The notes under the pieces were generated by a model, which searched no databases, had not been told where the DNA came from, and worked only from the letters and a program-made list of their open reading frames with translations. From assembly GCF_030646155.1 (NCBI RefSeq), contig NZ_JAUTDN010000033.1, positions 1 to 64,000 on the forward strand: 64,000 bases of DNA, read 5' to 3'. The stretch comes from Conexibacter sp. CPCC 205762. Its GTDB lineage: Bacteria; Actinomycetota; Thermoleophilia; Solirubrobacterales; Solirubrobacteraceae. This document shows positions 1 to 8,687 of this stretch, piece by piece. Each line of letters starts with the position of its first letter. Position 1 is the first letter of the stretch. A program made the position numbers and the translations under genes.

Positions 1-1560
1 CCGGCCGCCGGAGCCGCCCGCCGCGCTCCAGCCGCTCGCCCCGGCGCGCGACGCCGCCCGCCGCTCGGCCGCGCCGGCCGCCAGCCGCGGCGCGATCGCC
101 GGATCGCAGACGTCGCAGCAGATCACGCCCGGGTCGGTGCGCGGCGCGGCGCGGTCGCCGAAGTGGCGCAGCAGCGCCTCGCGGCGGCATCTGCGCTGCT
201 CGACGAAGCCCCAGATCGCGCGGTACTGGCGCCAGCGCACTCTCTGCCCCTCCCCCGCCGACGCCCTGCACGCGAGCAGCGCTCTGCGGTCCCACTCGCC
301 GGCCAGTCTGCCGACGACGCGGTCGGGCGGCGACGGCGCCGGCTGCACGATTCCCGCGCGCGCGAGATGGCCGACGATCGCGCGGGCGCCGTCGCGGTCG
401 CTGGAGGCGACGTCGGCGAGCACGCCCAGCTCGACGTCGTAGCGGCCGTTCTCGGCCGCCTGCCGTCTCAGTCTGCGGGCGACCGCGCCGAAGGCCGCGT
501 CCTCGACCTCCGCGCGCTGGATGAAGAAGGTGTGCAGCCCCTTGTCGCGCGCCTCGGCGAACAGCAGGCAGCGGGCCGGCGCGCCGTCGCGGCCGGCGCG
601 GCCGGCCTCCTGGTAGTACTGCTCGACCGACTGCGGGACCGTCTCGTGCACGACGGTGCGGACGTCGGCCTTGTCGACGCCCATGCCGAAGGCGTTGGTC
701 GCGACGACGATCGGCGTGTCGCCGTTCATGAACGCCCGCTGGACGGCGGCGCGGCGCTCGCGGTCGAGCCCGGCGTGGTAGACGGCGACGTCGAGCCCCA
801 GCTCGCGGCCGAGCGTCTTCGCCAGCCCCTCGCAGCCGGCGCGCGTGCCGGCGTAGACGATCGCCGGGCGCGCCTCGAGGTCGTGCAGGACGGCGGCGAC
901 GCGGCGGTGCTTGTCCTGTCTGGAGGCGCAGCGGGCGACGGCGAAGGAGAGGTTGGGGCGGTCGAAGCCGGTCGTCACCCTGACCGGCTCGCCGAGCCCG
1001 AGGCGGTCGACGACGTCCTGCGCGACGCGCGGCGTGGCTGTCGCCGTCAGCGCCATGATCGCTCTCGCTCTCAGATAGCGGGCGGCGTCGGCGAGGCGGA
1101 AGTAGTCGGGCCGGAAGTCGTGGCCCCACTGCGAGACGCAATGAGCCTCGTCGACGACGAAGAGGCCGAGCTGGGTGCGCTGGACGTGATCGAGGAACCA
1201 GCGCGAGGAGAACCGCTCGGGCGCGACGTAGAGCAGCTTCAGCCGGCCGGAGACGGCCCGCCGCAGGACGTCCTGGTTGTCGGCCATCGACTGCTGCGAG
1301 TTCAGCAGCCCGACCGAGCCGGGCGCGACCCGCTGCAGCCCCTCCACCTGATCCTGCATCAGCGACACGAGCGGCGAGACGACGAGCGTCAGGTCGTCGC
1401 GCACGAGCGCCGGCAGCTGGTAGCAGAGCGACTTGCCGGCGCCGGTCGGCATCACGACGAGCGCGTCACGGCCCTCCAGCGCCGCCCGCACCGCCTCCTC
1501 CTGCCCCGGCCGGAAGTCGTCGAAGCCGAAGTGGCGGCGCAGCTCGGCGCGGGCGTCCAT
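1..1560 (-). CDS. recQ: ATP-dependent DNA helicase RecQ, partial (C-terminus beyond left edge)
   Basis: Superfamily 2 3'-5' DNA helicase used in recombination and fork repair. The N-terminus is present: F-x-x-F-R-P-G-Q at residues 13-20 (adenine-sensing Q motif), Walker A PTGAGKS at 38-44 and the DEAH box at 137-140, followed by the RecQ-typical CVSQWGHDFRPDY. Near residues 455-480 lies the RecQ zinc-binding module, with a Cys in RRCRREALLRHFGD and then CCDVCD. The frame runs open to base 1, so any C-terminal winged helix or HRDC domain is outside the window. The ATG at 1560 has no clear ribosome binding site. It lies 18 bases after purF on the same strand and may be read through from the purine operon. 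Identification is secure. Confidence 0.93.
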   Translation of the reverse strand, partial: MDARAELRRHFGFDDFRPGQEEAVRAALEGRDALVVMPTGAGKSLCYQLPALVRDDLTLVVSPLVSLMQDQVEGLQRVAPGSVGLLNSQQSMADNQDVLRRAVSGRLKLLYVAPERFSSRWFLDHVQRTQLGLFVVDEAHCVSQWGHDFRPDYFRLADAARYLRARAIMALTATATPRVAQDVVDRLGLGEPVRVTTGFDRPNLSFAVARCASRQDKHRRVAAVLHDLEARPAIVYAGTRAGCEGLAKTLGRELGLDVAVYHAGLDRERRAAVQRAFMNGDTPIVVATNAFGMGVDKADVRTVVHETVPQSVEQYYQEAGRAGRDGAPARCLLFAEARDKGLHTFFIQRAEVEDAAFGAVARRLRRQAAENGRYDVELGVLADVASSDRDGARAIVGHLARAGIVQPAPSPPDRVVGRLAGEWDRRALLACRASAGEGQRVRWRQYRAIWGFVEQRRCRREALLRHFGDRAAPRTDPGVICCDVCDPAIAPRLAAGAAERRAASRAGASGWSAAGGSGGR

Positions 1561-1578
1561 CCGTGGAGGCGCGCGGCC

Positions 1579-3018
1579 CTATGCGCGGGCGAGCGGGAGG
1601 CCGTGCTCGAAGGCGTGCTTGTCCTGCGCGCCGGGGGTGCCCTCCAGCGGGTACTCGCCGGAGAAGCAGGCGTCGCAGTGCGTCTCGCGTCTGGCGCCGA
1701 CCGCCTCGTAGACGCCGTCGAGCGACAGGTAGTGGAGCGAGTCCGCCCCCAGCTCGGCGGCGATCTCCTCCTCGTTCTCCTTGCCGTGCGCGATCATCTC
1801 CTCGCGCGTCGACATGTCGATCCCGTAGTAGCAGGGGTTGCGGATCGCCGGCGCGGTGATGCGGAGGTGGACCTCCTTGGCGCCGGCCTCGCGCAGCATC
1901 TGCACGATCTGCCGGGTCGTGTTGCCGCGCACGATCGAGTCGTCGACGACGACCAGCCGCTTGCCGCTGACGATCTCCGGCATCGGGTTGAACTTCAGTC
2001 TCAGGCCGTGCTTGCGCAGCTCCTGGCCCGGCTGGATGAAGGTGCGCGCGACGTAGCGGTTCTTGACGAAGCCGTCGTCCTGCGGGATCCCGCTGGCGCG
2101 CGCGAAGCCGCGCGCGGCGGGGGTGCCCGAGTCCGGCACCGAGATCACGAGGTCGGCGTCGACCGGCGCCTCGCGGGCGAGGATCTCGCCCATCCGGCCG
2201 CGCGCGCCCTGCAGCGTCGTGCCGGCCATCTTCGAGTCCGGGCGGGCGAAGTAGATGTACTCGAAGACGCAGGAGGCGAGCCGCTCGCCGGTGACGGCCA
2301 TGCGCGTCGAGATGCCGCCCGCGTCGATCGTGATGACCTCGCCGGGCTCGACGTCGCGCAGCAGTCTCGCGCCGATGATGTCGAGCGCGCACGACTCGGA
2401 GGCGACGCAGTAGCGGTCGCCGATCATGCCGAGCACGAGCGGGCGGAGCGCATGCGGGTCGCGGAAGGCGACGACCTTCTCGTTCGTCATCACGACGGTC
2501 GAGAACGCCCCTCTGAGGCGCGGCAGCACCTCGGCGACGGCGTCTTCGAGCTGCTCGGCCGGGTGGGTCGACAGCAGCGCCGCGATGATCTCCGAGTCGG
2601 AGGTCGAGCGGAAGCCGACGCCCTTCTGGCGCAGCTCGCTGTGCAGCTCGACGGCGTTGATCAGGTTGCCGTTGTGGGCGAGCGCCAGCTCACGGTGGTC
2701 GGAGCGGTAGACCGGCTGGGCGTTCTCCCAGGCGGAGGAGCCGGTCGTCGAGTAGCGCACGTGCCCGATCGCGAGGTCCCCCGGCAGCGAGCGCAGCTTC
2801 TGCTCGTCGAAGACCTGCGAGACGAGCCCGAGGTCGCGGAGGGTCATGATGTTGCCGCCCACGTCAGTGGTGGCGATGCCCGCGGACTCCTGTCCACGGT
2901 GCTGGAGGGCGTAGAGCGCGAAGTAGGAGAAGCGAGCGACGTCGTGGCCGGGAGCGTAGATCCCGAACACGCCACATTCGTCGCGCGGTCCATCGCGATC
3001 AGTGAGCAGATCAGTCAT
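1579..3018 (-). CDS. purF: amidophosphoribosyltransferase PurF
   Basis: First committed step of purine synthesis: PRPP + glutamine to 5-phosphoribosylamine. From the ATG at 3018 it is 479 residues, the usual size. A 14-residue propeptide precedes Cys15 (DECGVFGIY), the N-terminal glutaminase nucleophile exposed by self-cleavage. The PRPP-binding loop VVVDDSIVRGNTT lies near residue 356. Cysteines in CVFEYIYFARPDS, NPCYYGIDM and HCDACFSGEYP are the four ligands expected for the Bacillus-type 4Fe-4S enzyme. An in-frame extension upstream exists but has no family similarity, so the short start was chosen; its Shine-Dalgarno is poor. It is the last purine gene of the operon, separated from purL by a 154-base spacer holding a strong inverted repeat. 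Confidence 0.96.
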   Translation of the reverse strand: MTDLLTDRDGPRDECGVFGIYAPGHDVARFSYFALYALQHRGQESAGIATTDVGGNIMTLRDLGLVSQVFDEQKLRSLPGDLAIGHVRYSTTGSSAWENAQPVYRSDHRELALAHNGNLINAVELHSELRQKGVGFRSTSDSEIIAALLSTHPAEQLEDAVAEVLPRLRGAFSTVVMTNEKVVAFRDPHALRPLVLGMIGDRYCVASESCALDIIGARLLRDVEPGEVITIDAGGISTRMAVTGERLASCVFEYIYFARPDSKMAGTTLQGARGRMGEILAREAPVDADLVISVPDSGTPAARGFARASGIPQDDGFVKNRYVARTFIQPGQELRKHGLRLKFNPMPEIVSGKRLVVVDDSIVRGNTTRQIVQMLREAGAKEVHLRITAPAIRNPCYYGIDMSTREEMIAHGKENEEEIAAELGADSLHYLSLDGVYEAVGARRETHCDACFSGEYPLEGTPGAQDKHAFEHGLPLARA

Positions 3019-3116
3019 GGGGAGGGCGGGCCGTCCTCCGGCTTGGAGAGAGAAAGCGACCTGCCCGGGGCGGCAGGACCAGACGGAGGGTAGCAACGTG
3101 CACGGGCGCTCCGGCC

Positions 3117-3153
3117 GCTGGACGGAACCCCGTTCCCGGAATATCCGTCCAGC
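3117..3153 (-). promoter_or_regulatory. 10-bp perfect inverted repeat in the purL-purF spacer
   Basis: GCTGGACGGA at 3117-3126 is the exact reverse complement of TCCGTCCAGC at 3144-3153, with a 17-base loop. The loop side itself contains a smaller competing hairpin (GGAAC-CCC-GTTCC). In the transcription direction it starts 20 bases after the purL stop and about 100 bases before purF. It could terminate or attenuate read-through, be an RNA processing site, or be an operator for a purF promoter. No T-run follows, so simple intrinsic termination is uncertain. Confidence 0.55.
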
Positions 3154-3172
3154 GAGCGGACACGCATCGCGC

Positions 3173-5416
3173 TCAGTCGTCCAGACGCGTGGCGTCGTCG
3201 AGCAGGTCGCCGAGACCGCGCTCGCGCGGCGTCCGCAGCTCGTCGAGCGTCCAGCTGAGCGTGCCGCCCGTGTGCGCGATCGAGAGCGTGTCGCCGCCGA
3301 CCTCGCCGACGATGCTGACGGCCAGCGCGACACCCTTCGGCGCCTTCAGCGACGCCAGCAGCTCGCGCGAGCCGGAGACGATGAACGTGCCCGGCGCCTC
3401 GCCGAACAGCTGCTCGTCGAGCGGCTTCGACTGGCAGGTGGAGCCGCCGACCTGCGTCAGGTCGATGCTGGCGCCGAGCCCGCCGGCCAGCGCCGTCTCG
3501 CTGAGCGCGACCGCGAGGCCTCCCTCGGCGACGTCGTGGGCCGAGCGCACGTCGCCGCGGCGGACCGCGTCGCGCACCAGTTCGATCGCGGCGCGCAGCG
3601 CGCCGGTGTCCTGCTGCGGCAGCCCGTCGGGCAGCGCGTCGCCGCGCAGCTTCGCCAGCTCGGAGGCGGGCAGCGACGGCGAGGCGGCGCGGATCACCGC
3701 GATCGCGTCGCCGGCCTGCGCGAAGCCGAGCCGGCCGGCGCGCGCGGCCTCCGGCAGTCTGCCGACGAGGCCGACGACCGGCGTCGGGTAGATCGGGCCG
3801 CCGCCGCTCTCGTTGTAGAGCGAGACGTTGCCGCCGACGACCGGCGTGTCGAGCGCGCGGCAGGCGTCGGCCATGCCGCGGACCGACTCCGTCAGCTGCC
3901 AGGCGACGTGCGGCTTCTCCGGGTTGCCGAAGTTGAGGCAGTTGGTGAGGCCGAGCGGCTCCGCGCCGGTGCAGGCGAGGTTGGCCGCGCACTCGAAGAC
4001 CGCCTCGACCGTGCCGCGGTACGGGTCGGCCGCGACACGGCGCCCGGAGCAGTCGATCGAGACCGCGATCGCGGAGCCGTCGGGCAGCGTCAGCACCGCC
4101 GCGTCGGCCTCCTCCGGCCGCCGCACCGTGCGCGACTGGACGATCCAGTCGTACTGCTCGAAGACCGGTCTGCGCGAGGCGATGTTGGCCGAGCCGAGCA
4201 GCTCCGGCAGCGTCGCCTGCAGGTCGTCGTCAGCCGCCTTCAGCGCGCGCGGCGCCGTCGGGTAGGTCGGCGTCGCGGGCTTCTCCGGCGCGAGGTCGTA
4301 GAGCGGGCAGTCGTCGACCAGCGCCGGCACCGGCATGTCGCCGACGACCTCGCCGCCCTGCAGCACGCGCAGGTGGCCGGAGTCGGTCACCTCGCCGATC
4401 GCGGTCGCGGTCGTCTCCCACTTCTCGCAGACGGCGAGCACGGCGTCGACCTTCGACGGCTCGACGACGCACAGCATCCGCTCCTGCGACTCCGAGACCA
4501 TGATCTCGAACGGCTCCATGCCGGGCTCGCGCAGCGGCACGCGGTCGACGTGGATGTCGAGGCCGAGGCCGCCCTTGCTCGCCATCTCCGACGAGGACGA
4601 GGTGAGGCCGGCCGCGCCGAGGTCCTGCAGCGAGACGAGCAGGTCGCTGTCGAGCAGCTCCAGCGAGCACTCCAGCAGCTTCTTCTCCGCGAACGGGTCG
4701 CCGATCTGGACGGTCGGGCGCTTGTCGGCGTCGTCCTCGTCCAGCTCCGCGCTCGCCAGCACCGACGCGCCGCCGATGCCGTCGCGGCCGGTCAGCGCGC
4801 CGAACAGCACGAGCACGTTGCCGGGGCCGGTCGCCGCCGCGCGCGTGAGGCGGTCATGCGGGGCGATCCCGAGAGCCATCGCGTTGACGAGGCAGTTCTG
4901 CTCGTAGGCCGGCTCGAAGTAGATCTCGCCGCCGACGGTCGGGACGCCGATCGAGTTGCCGTAGTGGCCGATGCCGCCGACGGCGTGCTCCAGCAGATAG
5001 CGGGAGCGGGTGCCGGTCGGCTCACCGAAGCGGAGCGAGTCGAGCACCGCGATCGGCCGTGCGCCGACCGCGAAGATGTCGCGCAGGATGCCGCCGACTC
5101 CGGTCGCGGCGCCCTGGAACGGCTCGACCGCGCTCGGGTGGTTGTGCGACTCGACCTTGAAGGCGATCGCGAGCCCGTCGCCGACGTCGACGGCGCCGGC
5201 GTTCTCGCCCGGCCCCATCAGCAGGTACGGGCCCTCGGTCGGGAGCTGGCCGAGCAGCTTCTTCGAATGCTTGTAGGCGCAATGCTCCGACCACATCAGC
5301 GAGAACATCGACAGCTCGACGGCGTTCGGCTCGCGCCCGAGCTTGTCGAGGATCAGGTCGTACTCGGCGTCGGTGAGGCCGAGTACGCGGTGCGCGGGGA
5401 CGGTCGCGTCAGACAT
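3173..5416 (-). CDS. purL: phosphoribosylformylglycinamidine synthase subunit PurL
   Basis: Synthetase subunit of FGAM synthase; it converts FGAR and ammonia plus ATP to FGAM, with ammonia delivered by PurQ and the complex bridged by PurS. At 747 residues it is the small (Gram-positive/archaeal) PurL type, lacking a fused glutaminase domain. Visible signatures include MWSEHCAYKHSKK near residue 45, KVESHNHPSAVEP near 90-102 and GVGGILRDIFAVGARPIA; the second half carries GGNVSLYNES and SAHDVAEGGLAVAL. It starts with ATG inside the last codons of purQ (8-base overlap), suggesting translational coupling. Confidence 0.97.
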   Translation of the reverse strand: MSDATVPAHRVLGLTDAEYDLILDKLGREPNAVELSMFSLMWSEHCAYKHSKKLLGQLPTEGPYLLMGPGENAGAVDVGDGLAIAFKVESHNHPSAVEPFQGAATGVGGILRDIFAVGARPIAVLDSLRFGEPTGTRSRYLLEHAVGGIGHYGNSIGVPTVGGEIYFEPAYEQNCLVNAMALGIAPHDRLTRAAATGPGNVLVLFGALTGRDGIGGASVLASAELDEDDADKRPTVQIGDPFAEKKLLECSLELLDSDLLVSLQDLGAAGLTSSSSEMASKGGLGLDIHVDRVPLREPGMEPFEIMVSESQERMLCVVEPSKVDAVLAVCEKWETTATAIGEVTDSGHLRVLQGGEVVGDMPVPALVDDCPLYDLAPEKPATPTYPTAPRALKAADDDLQATLPELLGSANIASRRPVFEQYDWIVQSRTVRRPEEADAAVLTLPDGSAIAVSIDCSGRRVAADPYRGTVEAVFECAANLACTGAEPLGLTNCLNFGNPEKPHVAWQLTESVRGMADACRALDTPVVGGNVSLYNESGGGPIYPTPVVGLVGRLPEAARAGRLGFAQAGDAIAVIRAASPSLPASELAKLRGDALPDGLPQQDTGALRAAIELVRDAVRRGDVRSAHDVAEGGLAVALSETALAGGLGASIDLTQVGGSTCQSKPLDEQLFGEAPGTFIVSGSRELLASLKAPKGVALAVSIVGEVGGDTLSIAHTGGTLSWTLDELRTPRERGLGDLLDDATRLDD

Positions 5417-6080
5417 GGGCCGCCAGGGAATCGCGGATGGAGGCGAACAGCTTGAGGCCGTCGGTCGAGCCGGTCAGCGGGTCGACCGCGTGCTCGGGGT
5501 GCGGCATCAGGCCGAAGACGTTGCCGGCCTCGTTGCAGACGCCGGCGACGTCGGCGAGCGAGCCGTTGAAGTTCTGGCCGTCGGCGTAGCGCAGCAGCAC
5601 CTGGCCGTTGGCCTCGACCTGCTCGTGCAGCTGCTTCGGCGCGTACCAGCAGCCGGTCGTGTGCTTGGCCGGGATCGACAGCAGCTCGCCCTGCTCGCAG
5701 GCGTTCGTGAACGGCGTGTCGGTGCGCTCGACGCGCAGGTCGACCTGGCGGCAGACGAAGCGCAGCGTTCTGTTCGGCAGCAGCGCGCCGGGCAGCAGGC
5801 CGGCCTCGCAGAGGATCTGGAAGCCGTTGCAGATGCCGAGCACGGGTCCGCCCTCGCGCGCGAAGTCGATCACCGACTCCATCAGCGGCGAGAAGCGGGC
5901 GATCGCGCCGACGCGCAGGTAGTCGCCGTAGGAGAAGCCGCCGGGGACGACGATCGCGTCGACGCCCTTGAGGTCGCGGTCGCCGTGCCAGAGGATCTCG
6001 GCGCCAGCGACGCGCTCGCAGGCGAGCTGGGCGTCGACCTCGTCACAGGTGCCGGGGAAGCGGAGGACGCCGAACTTCAC
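5409..6080 (-). CDS. purQ: phosphoribosylformylglycinamidine synthase subunit PurQ
   Basis: Class I glutamine amidotransferase subunit feeding ammonia to PurL. The 223 residues have the family's usual length. The start MKFGVLRFPGTCDE is typical; the nucleophile Cys lies in LGICNGFQIL near residues 101-110 and the His/Glu pair in LMPHPEHAVDP near the C-terminus. VPGGFSYGDYLRVGAIAR is the conserved oxyanion/PurL-contact segment. It lies between purS (4-base gap) and purL (8-base overlap), so S, Q and L are made together in this operon. Confidence 0.97.
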   Translation of the reverse strand: MKFGVLRFPGTCDEVDAQLACERVAGAEILWHGDRDLKGVDAIVVPGGFSYGDYLRVGAIARFSPLMESVIDFAREGGPVLGICNGFQILCEAGLLPGALLPNRTLRFVCRQVDLRVERTDTPFTNACEQGELLSIPAKHTTGCWYAPKQLHEQVEANGQVLLRYADGQNFNGSLADVAGVCNEAGNVFGLMPHPEHAVDPLTGSTDGLKLFASIRDSLAAHV

Positions 6081-6084
6081 GGCG

Positions 6085-6345
6085 TCACCCCGCGGCGCCG
6101 GCGGCGGAAGCGGCCGGCGCGCCGTCGATCGAGACGATCTCGTAGTCCTCGATCAGCGGGTTGACGAGCAGCTTCTCGCACATCGCCGGGAGCTGCGCGG
6201 GGTCGGCGACCTCCAGCTCGACCAGCCGGCCGACGTGGACCTGCGAGACGCCCTCGAAACCGAGCGCGGGCAGCGCCCGCTCGACGGCCTGGCCCTGCGG
6301 ATCGAGGATGCCGGCCTTCGGCCGCACCAGCACGCGCATCTTCAC
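6085..6345 (-). CDS. purS: phosphoribosylformylglycinamidine synthase subunit PurS
   Basis: Small bridging subunit of the PurSQL complex. The protein reads MKMRVLVRPKAG then ILDPQGQAVERAL, the hallmark PurS segment, and ends with an Ala/Gly tail; 86 residues from GTG. The GTG at 6345 overlaps the purC stop (GTGA, four bases) and has AGAGGA about seven bases upstream, so I prefer it to the ATG two codons further in (6339). The overlap implies coupling to purC. Confidence 0.9.
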   Translation of the reverse strand: MKMRVLVRPKAGILDPQGQAVERALPALGFEGVSQVHVGRLVELEVADPAQLPAMCEKLLVNPLIEDYEIVSIDGAPAASAAGAAG

Positions 6346-7223
6346 GGCTTCGTCCTCTCGATCCAGGCGTCGAACGACTCGCCGGTGATCAGCTCGTACG
6401 CCTCGAGGTATCTCGTGCGCGTCTGCTCGACGACCTCGGCGGGGATCTCCGGCGCGGGCGGCGTCTTGTCCCAGCCGCTGCCGGAGGCCCAGTCGCGCAC
6501 GATCTGCTTGTCGAAGCTCGGCTGGCCCCTGCCGACGGCGTAGCCCTCGACCGGCCAGAAGCGCGACGAGTCGGGCGTCAGCACCTCGTCGCCGAGGACG
6601 AGCGTGCCATCGGCGTCCTTGCCCAGCTCGAACTTCGTGTCGGCGAGGATGATGCCGTGCTCGCGCGCGTGCTCGGCGGCGGTCGCGTACAGCTCGATCG
6701 AGGCGTCGCGGACCTGCTCGGCGAGCGCGCGGTCGCCGCCCAGCAGCTCGACCGTCTGTTCGAAGTCGATCGCCTCGTCGTGGCCGACCTCGGCCTTCGT
6801 GCTCGGCGTGTAGAGCGGCTGCGGCAGCTGCTGCGACTCCTCCAGCCCGGCCGGCAGCTCCAGCCCGGAGACCTTGCCGGTCGCCTTGTAGTCCTTCCAG
6901 CCGGAGCCGGTGATGTAGCCGCGCACGATGCACTCGATCGGCAGCATGCTGAGCTTCTTCACCACCAGCGCACGGCCGCGGACCTCGTCCGGCACACCGT
7001 CGGTGGCGGAGATGAAGTGATTGGGCAGGATCGTGCCGAGGCGCTCGAACCAGAAGACGGAGAGGGCGGTGAGAACCTTGCCCTTGTCCGGGATCGTGTT
7101 CGGATGGACGACGTCGTACGTCGAGATGCGGTCCGAGGCGACAAGCAGCAGCGTGTCGCCGAGATCGTAGATCTCACGGACCTTGCCTCTGGCGATGAGG
7201 GGCAGCTCAGAGAGGGCGGTCAC
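6342..7223 (-). CDS. purC: phosphoribosylaminoimidazole-succinocarboxamide synthase PurC
   Basis: SAICAR synthetase, joining aspartate to CAIR with ATP. It has 293 residues from the GTG at 7223. Family motifs: ARGKVREIYDLGD near the N-terminus, LLVASDRISTYDV, IECIVRGYITGSGWKDY, and FELGKDADGTLVLGDEVLTPDSSRF near residue 210. A second in-frame GTG 33 bases upstream (7256) would add eleven unconserved residues. It sits 51 bases after purB and overlaps purS by four bases, continuing the operon. Confidence 0.95.
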   Translation of the reverse strand: MTALSELPLIARGKVREIYDLGDTLLLVASDRISTYDVVHPNTIPDKGKVLTALSVFWFERLGTILPNHFISATDGVPDEVRGRALVVKKLSMLPIECIVRGYITGSGWKDYKATGKVSGLELPAGLEESQQLPQPLYTPSTKAEVGHDEAIDFEQTVELLGGDRALAEQVRDASIELYATAAEHAREHGIILADTKFELGKDADGTLVLGDEVLTPDSSRFWPVEGYAVGRGQPSFDKQIVRDWASGSGWDKTPPAPEIPAEVVEQTRTRYLEAYELITGESFDAWIERTKP

Positions 7224-7274
7224 GTGGCCCGATGCTAGCAGCGGCCCACGACGCACGCCCGCCCCGTTCGCGCG

Positions 7275-8552
7275 TTACAGGATCGTGTCCAGCCGCCCGA
7301 CGATCTCGTCGGCGTGGCGGGCGTAGTGGCCGTAGTCGAAGATCGCGTCGAGGTCGAGGCCGGCGGCCTCGGGCTCCTGAGCGATCAGCTGCTTCAGCGG
7401 GGTGCGCGTGTCCCACGCCTGCTGGGCGGTGCGCTGGACGATCCGGTAGGCGTCGTCGCGGACCATCTCGACCTGCTCGATCAGCGCCAGCAGCAGCCGC
7501 TGCGAGAAGAGCGCGCCGGAGGTGATCTCGAGGTTCTCCAGCATCCGCTGCTCGTGCACGACGAGGCCGTCGATCACGGCCGTGAGGCGCGCCTGCAGGT
7601 AGTCGAGCAGGATCGTCGAGTCGGGCAGGATCACGCGCTCGGGCGCGGAGTGGGAGATGTCGCGCTCGTGCCACAGCGCGACGTTCTCGACCGCCGCCTG
7701 GGCGTTGCCGCGCAGCACGCGCGCAAGGCCCGTGATCTGCTCGGTCTTGATCGGGTTTCTCTTGTGCGGCATCGCCGAGGAGCCCTTCTGGCCTCTGCGG
7801 AACGGCTCCTCCGCCTCGCGCACCTCGGTCCGCTGCAGGTGGCGGATCTCGGTCGCGAGCCGCTCCATGCCGGCGCCCGCGAGCGCGATCGCCTGCAGCA
7901 GCTCGGCGTGGCGGTCGCGCGCGACGACCTGCGTCGAGACCGGCTCGGCGCCGAGGCCGAGCGTCGCGAGGATTCTCGCCTCGAAGCCGGGCGAGGTCGC
8001 GGCGTAGGTGCCGACCGCGCCGGAGATCGCGCCGACCGCGACCTGCTCGAAGGCGCGCTCCAGGCGCCCGGCGTTGCGGTGGGCCTCGAAGGCGAAGCCG
8101 GCCAGCTTGATGCCGAACGTCGTCGGCTCGGCGTGGACGCCGTGGGTGCGGCCGACCGTCAGCGTCTGCTTGTGCTCGCGGGCGCGGCGGGCGAGCGTCT
8201 CGGCCAGCTTGTGCGCGCCCGGGACGATGATCTCGCCGGCGCGCTTGAGCTGCAGCCCGAGCGCCGTGTCGAGCACGTCGGAGGAGGTCAGGCCGTAGTG
8301 GATCCAGCGGCCGGCCTGCCCGGCCGAGGCCGACAGCACGTCGACGAAGGCGGCGACGTCGTGGTCGGTTGTCCGCTCGCGCTCGTCGACCGCGGCGACG
8401 GTGAAGGTCGCGGCGCGGATCGCCTCCAGCTCCTGCGCCGTCGGCCCCTCCATCGCCTCGCACGCCGCCACCTCGACGTCGCGCCAGGCGGTCATGCGGG
8501 CTTCGTCGGTCCAGAGGGCGCCCAGCTCCGGGCGCGTGTAGCGAGCGATCAT
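7275..8552 (-). CDS. purB: adenylosuccinate lyase PurB
   Basis: Fumarase/aspartase-superfamily lyase catalysing SAICAR to AICAR and adenylosuccinate to AMP. From the ATG at 8552 the 425-residue protein begins MIARYTRPELGALWTDEA, matching the family start; an in-frame GTG at 8603 would give a poorly conserved extension. The fumarate-lyase signature is visible as GSSAMPHKRNPIK near residue 255, with GRTHGVHAEPTTFG upstream (catalytic His) and TSSDVLDTALGLQLKRA. It is the first gene of the minus-strand purine operon; its promoter must lie in the 135 bases before the divergent secreted-protein gene. Confidence 0.96.
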   Translation of the reverse strand: MIARYTRPELGALWTDEARMTAWRDVEVAACEAMEGPTAQELEAIRAATFTVAAVDERERTTDHDVAAFVDVLSASAGQAGRWIHYGLTSSDVLDTALGLQLKRAGEIIVPGAHKLAETLARRAREHKQTLTVGRTHGVHAEPTTFGIKLAGFAFEAHRNAGRLERAFEQVAVGAISGAVGTYAATSPGFEARILATLGLGAEPVSTQVVARDRHAELLQAIALAGAGMERLATEIRHLQRTEVREAEEPFRRGQKGSSAMPHKRNPIKTEQITGLARVLRGNAQAAVENVALWHERDISHSAPERVILPDSTILLDYLQARLTAVIDGLVVHEQRMLENLEITSGALFSQRLLLALIEQVEMVRDDAYRIVQRTAQQAWDTRTPLKQLIAQEPEAAGLDLDAIFDYGHYARHADEIVGRLDTIL

Positions 8553-8687
8553 GCCCTCGATGATCGCAACCCTGGCCGAATGACGGATTTCTAACGCGTT
8601 CACGCCGGCAAACGGCTAGGTTCCCGCGCGGTCGCGCGACGGCATGGGGTCGTCGGGCAGCAACAAGCCACGGAGGTGCAGGGAAGC

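Noticed and set aside
163..3093. Very long plus-strand open frame of 976 codons over recQ and purF
   Set aside because: It is a composition shadow: Arg/Asp/Val/Ala-rich translation with no family pattern, antiparallel to two recognisable enzymes.
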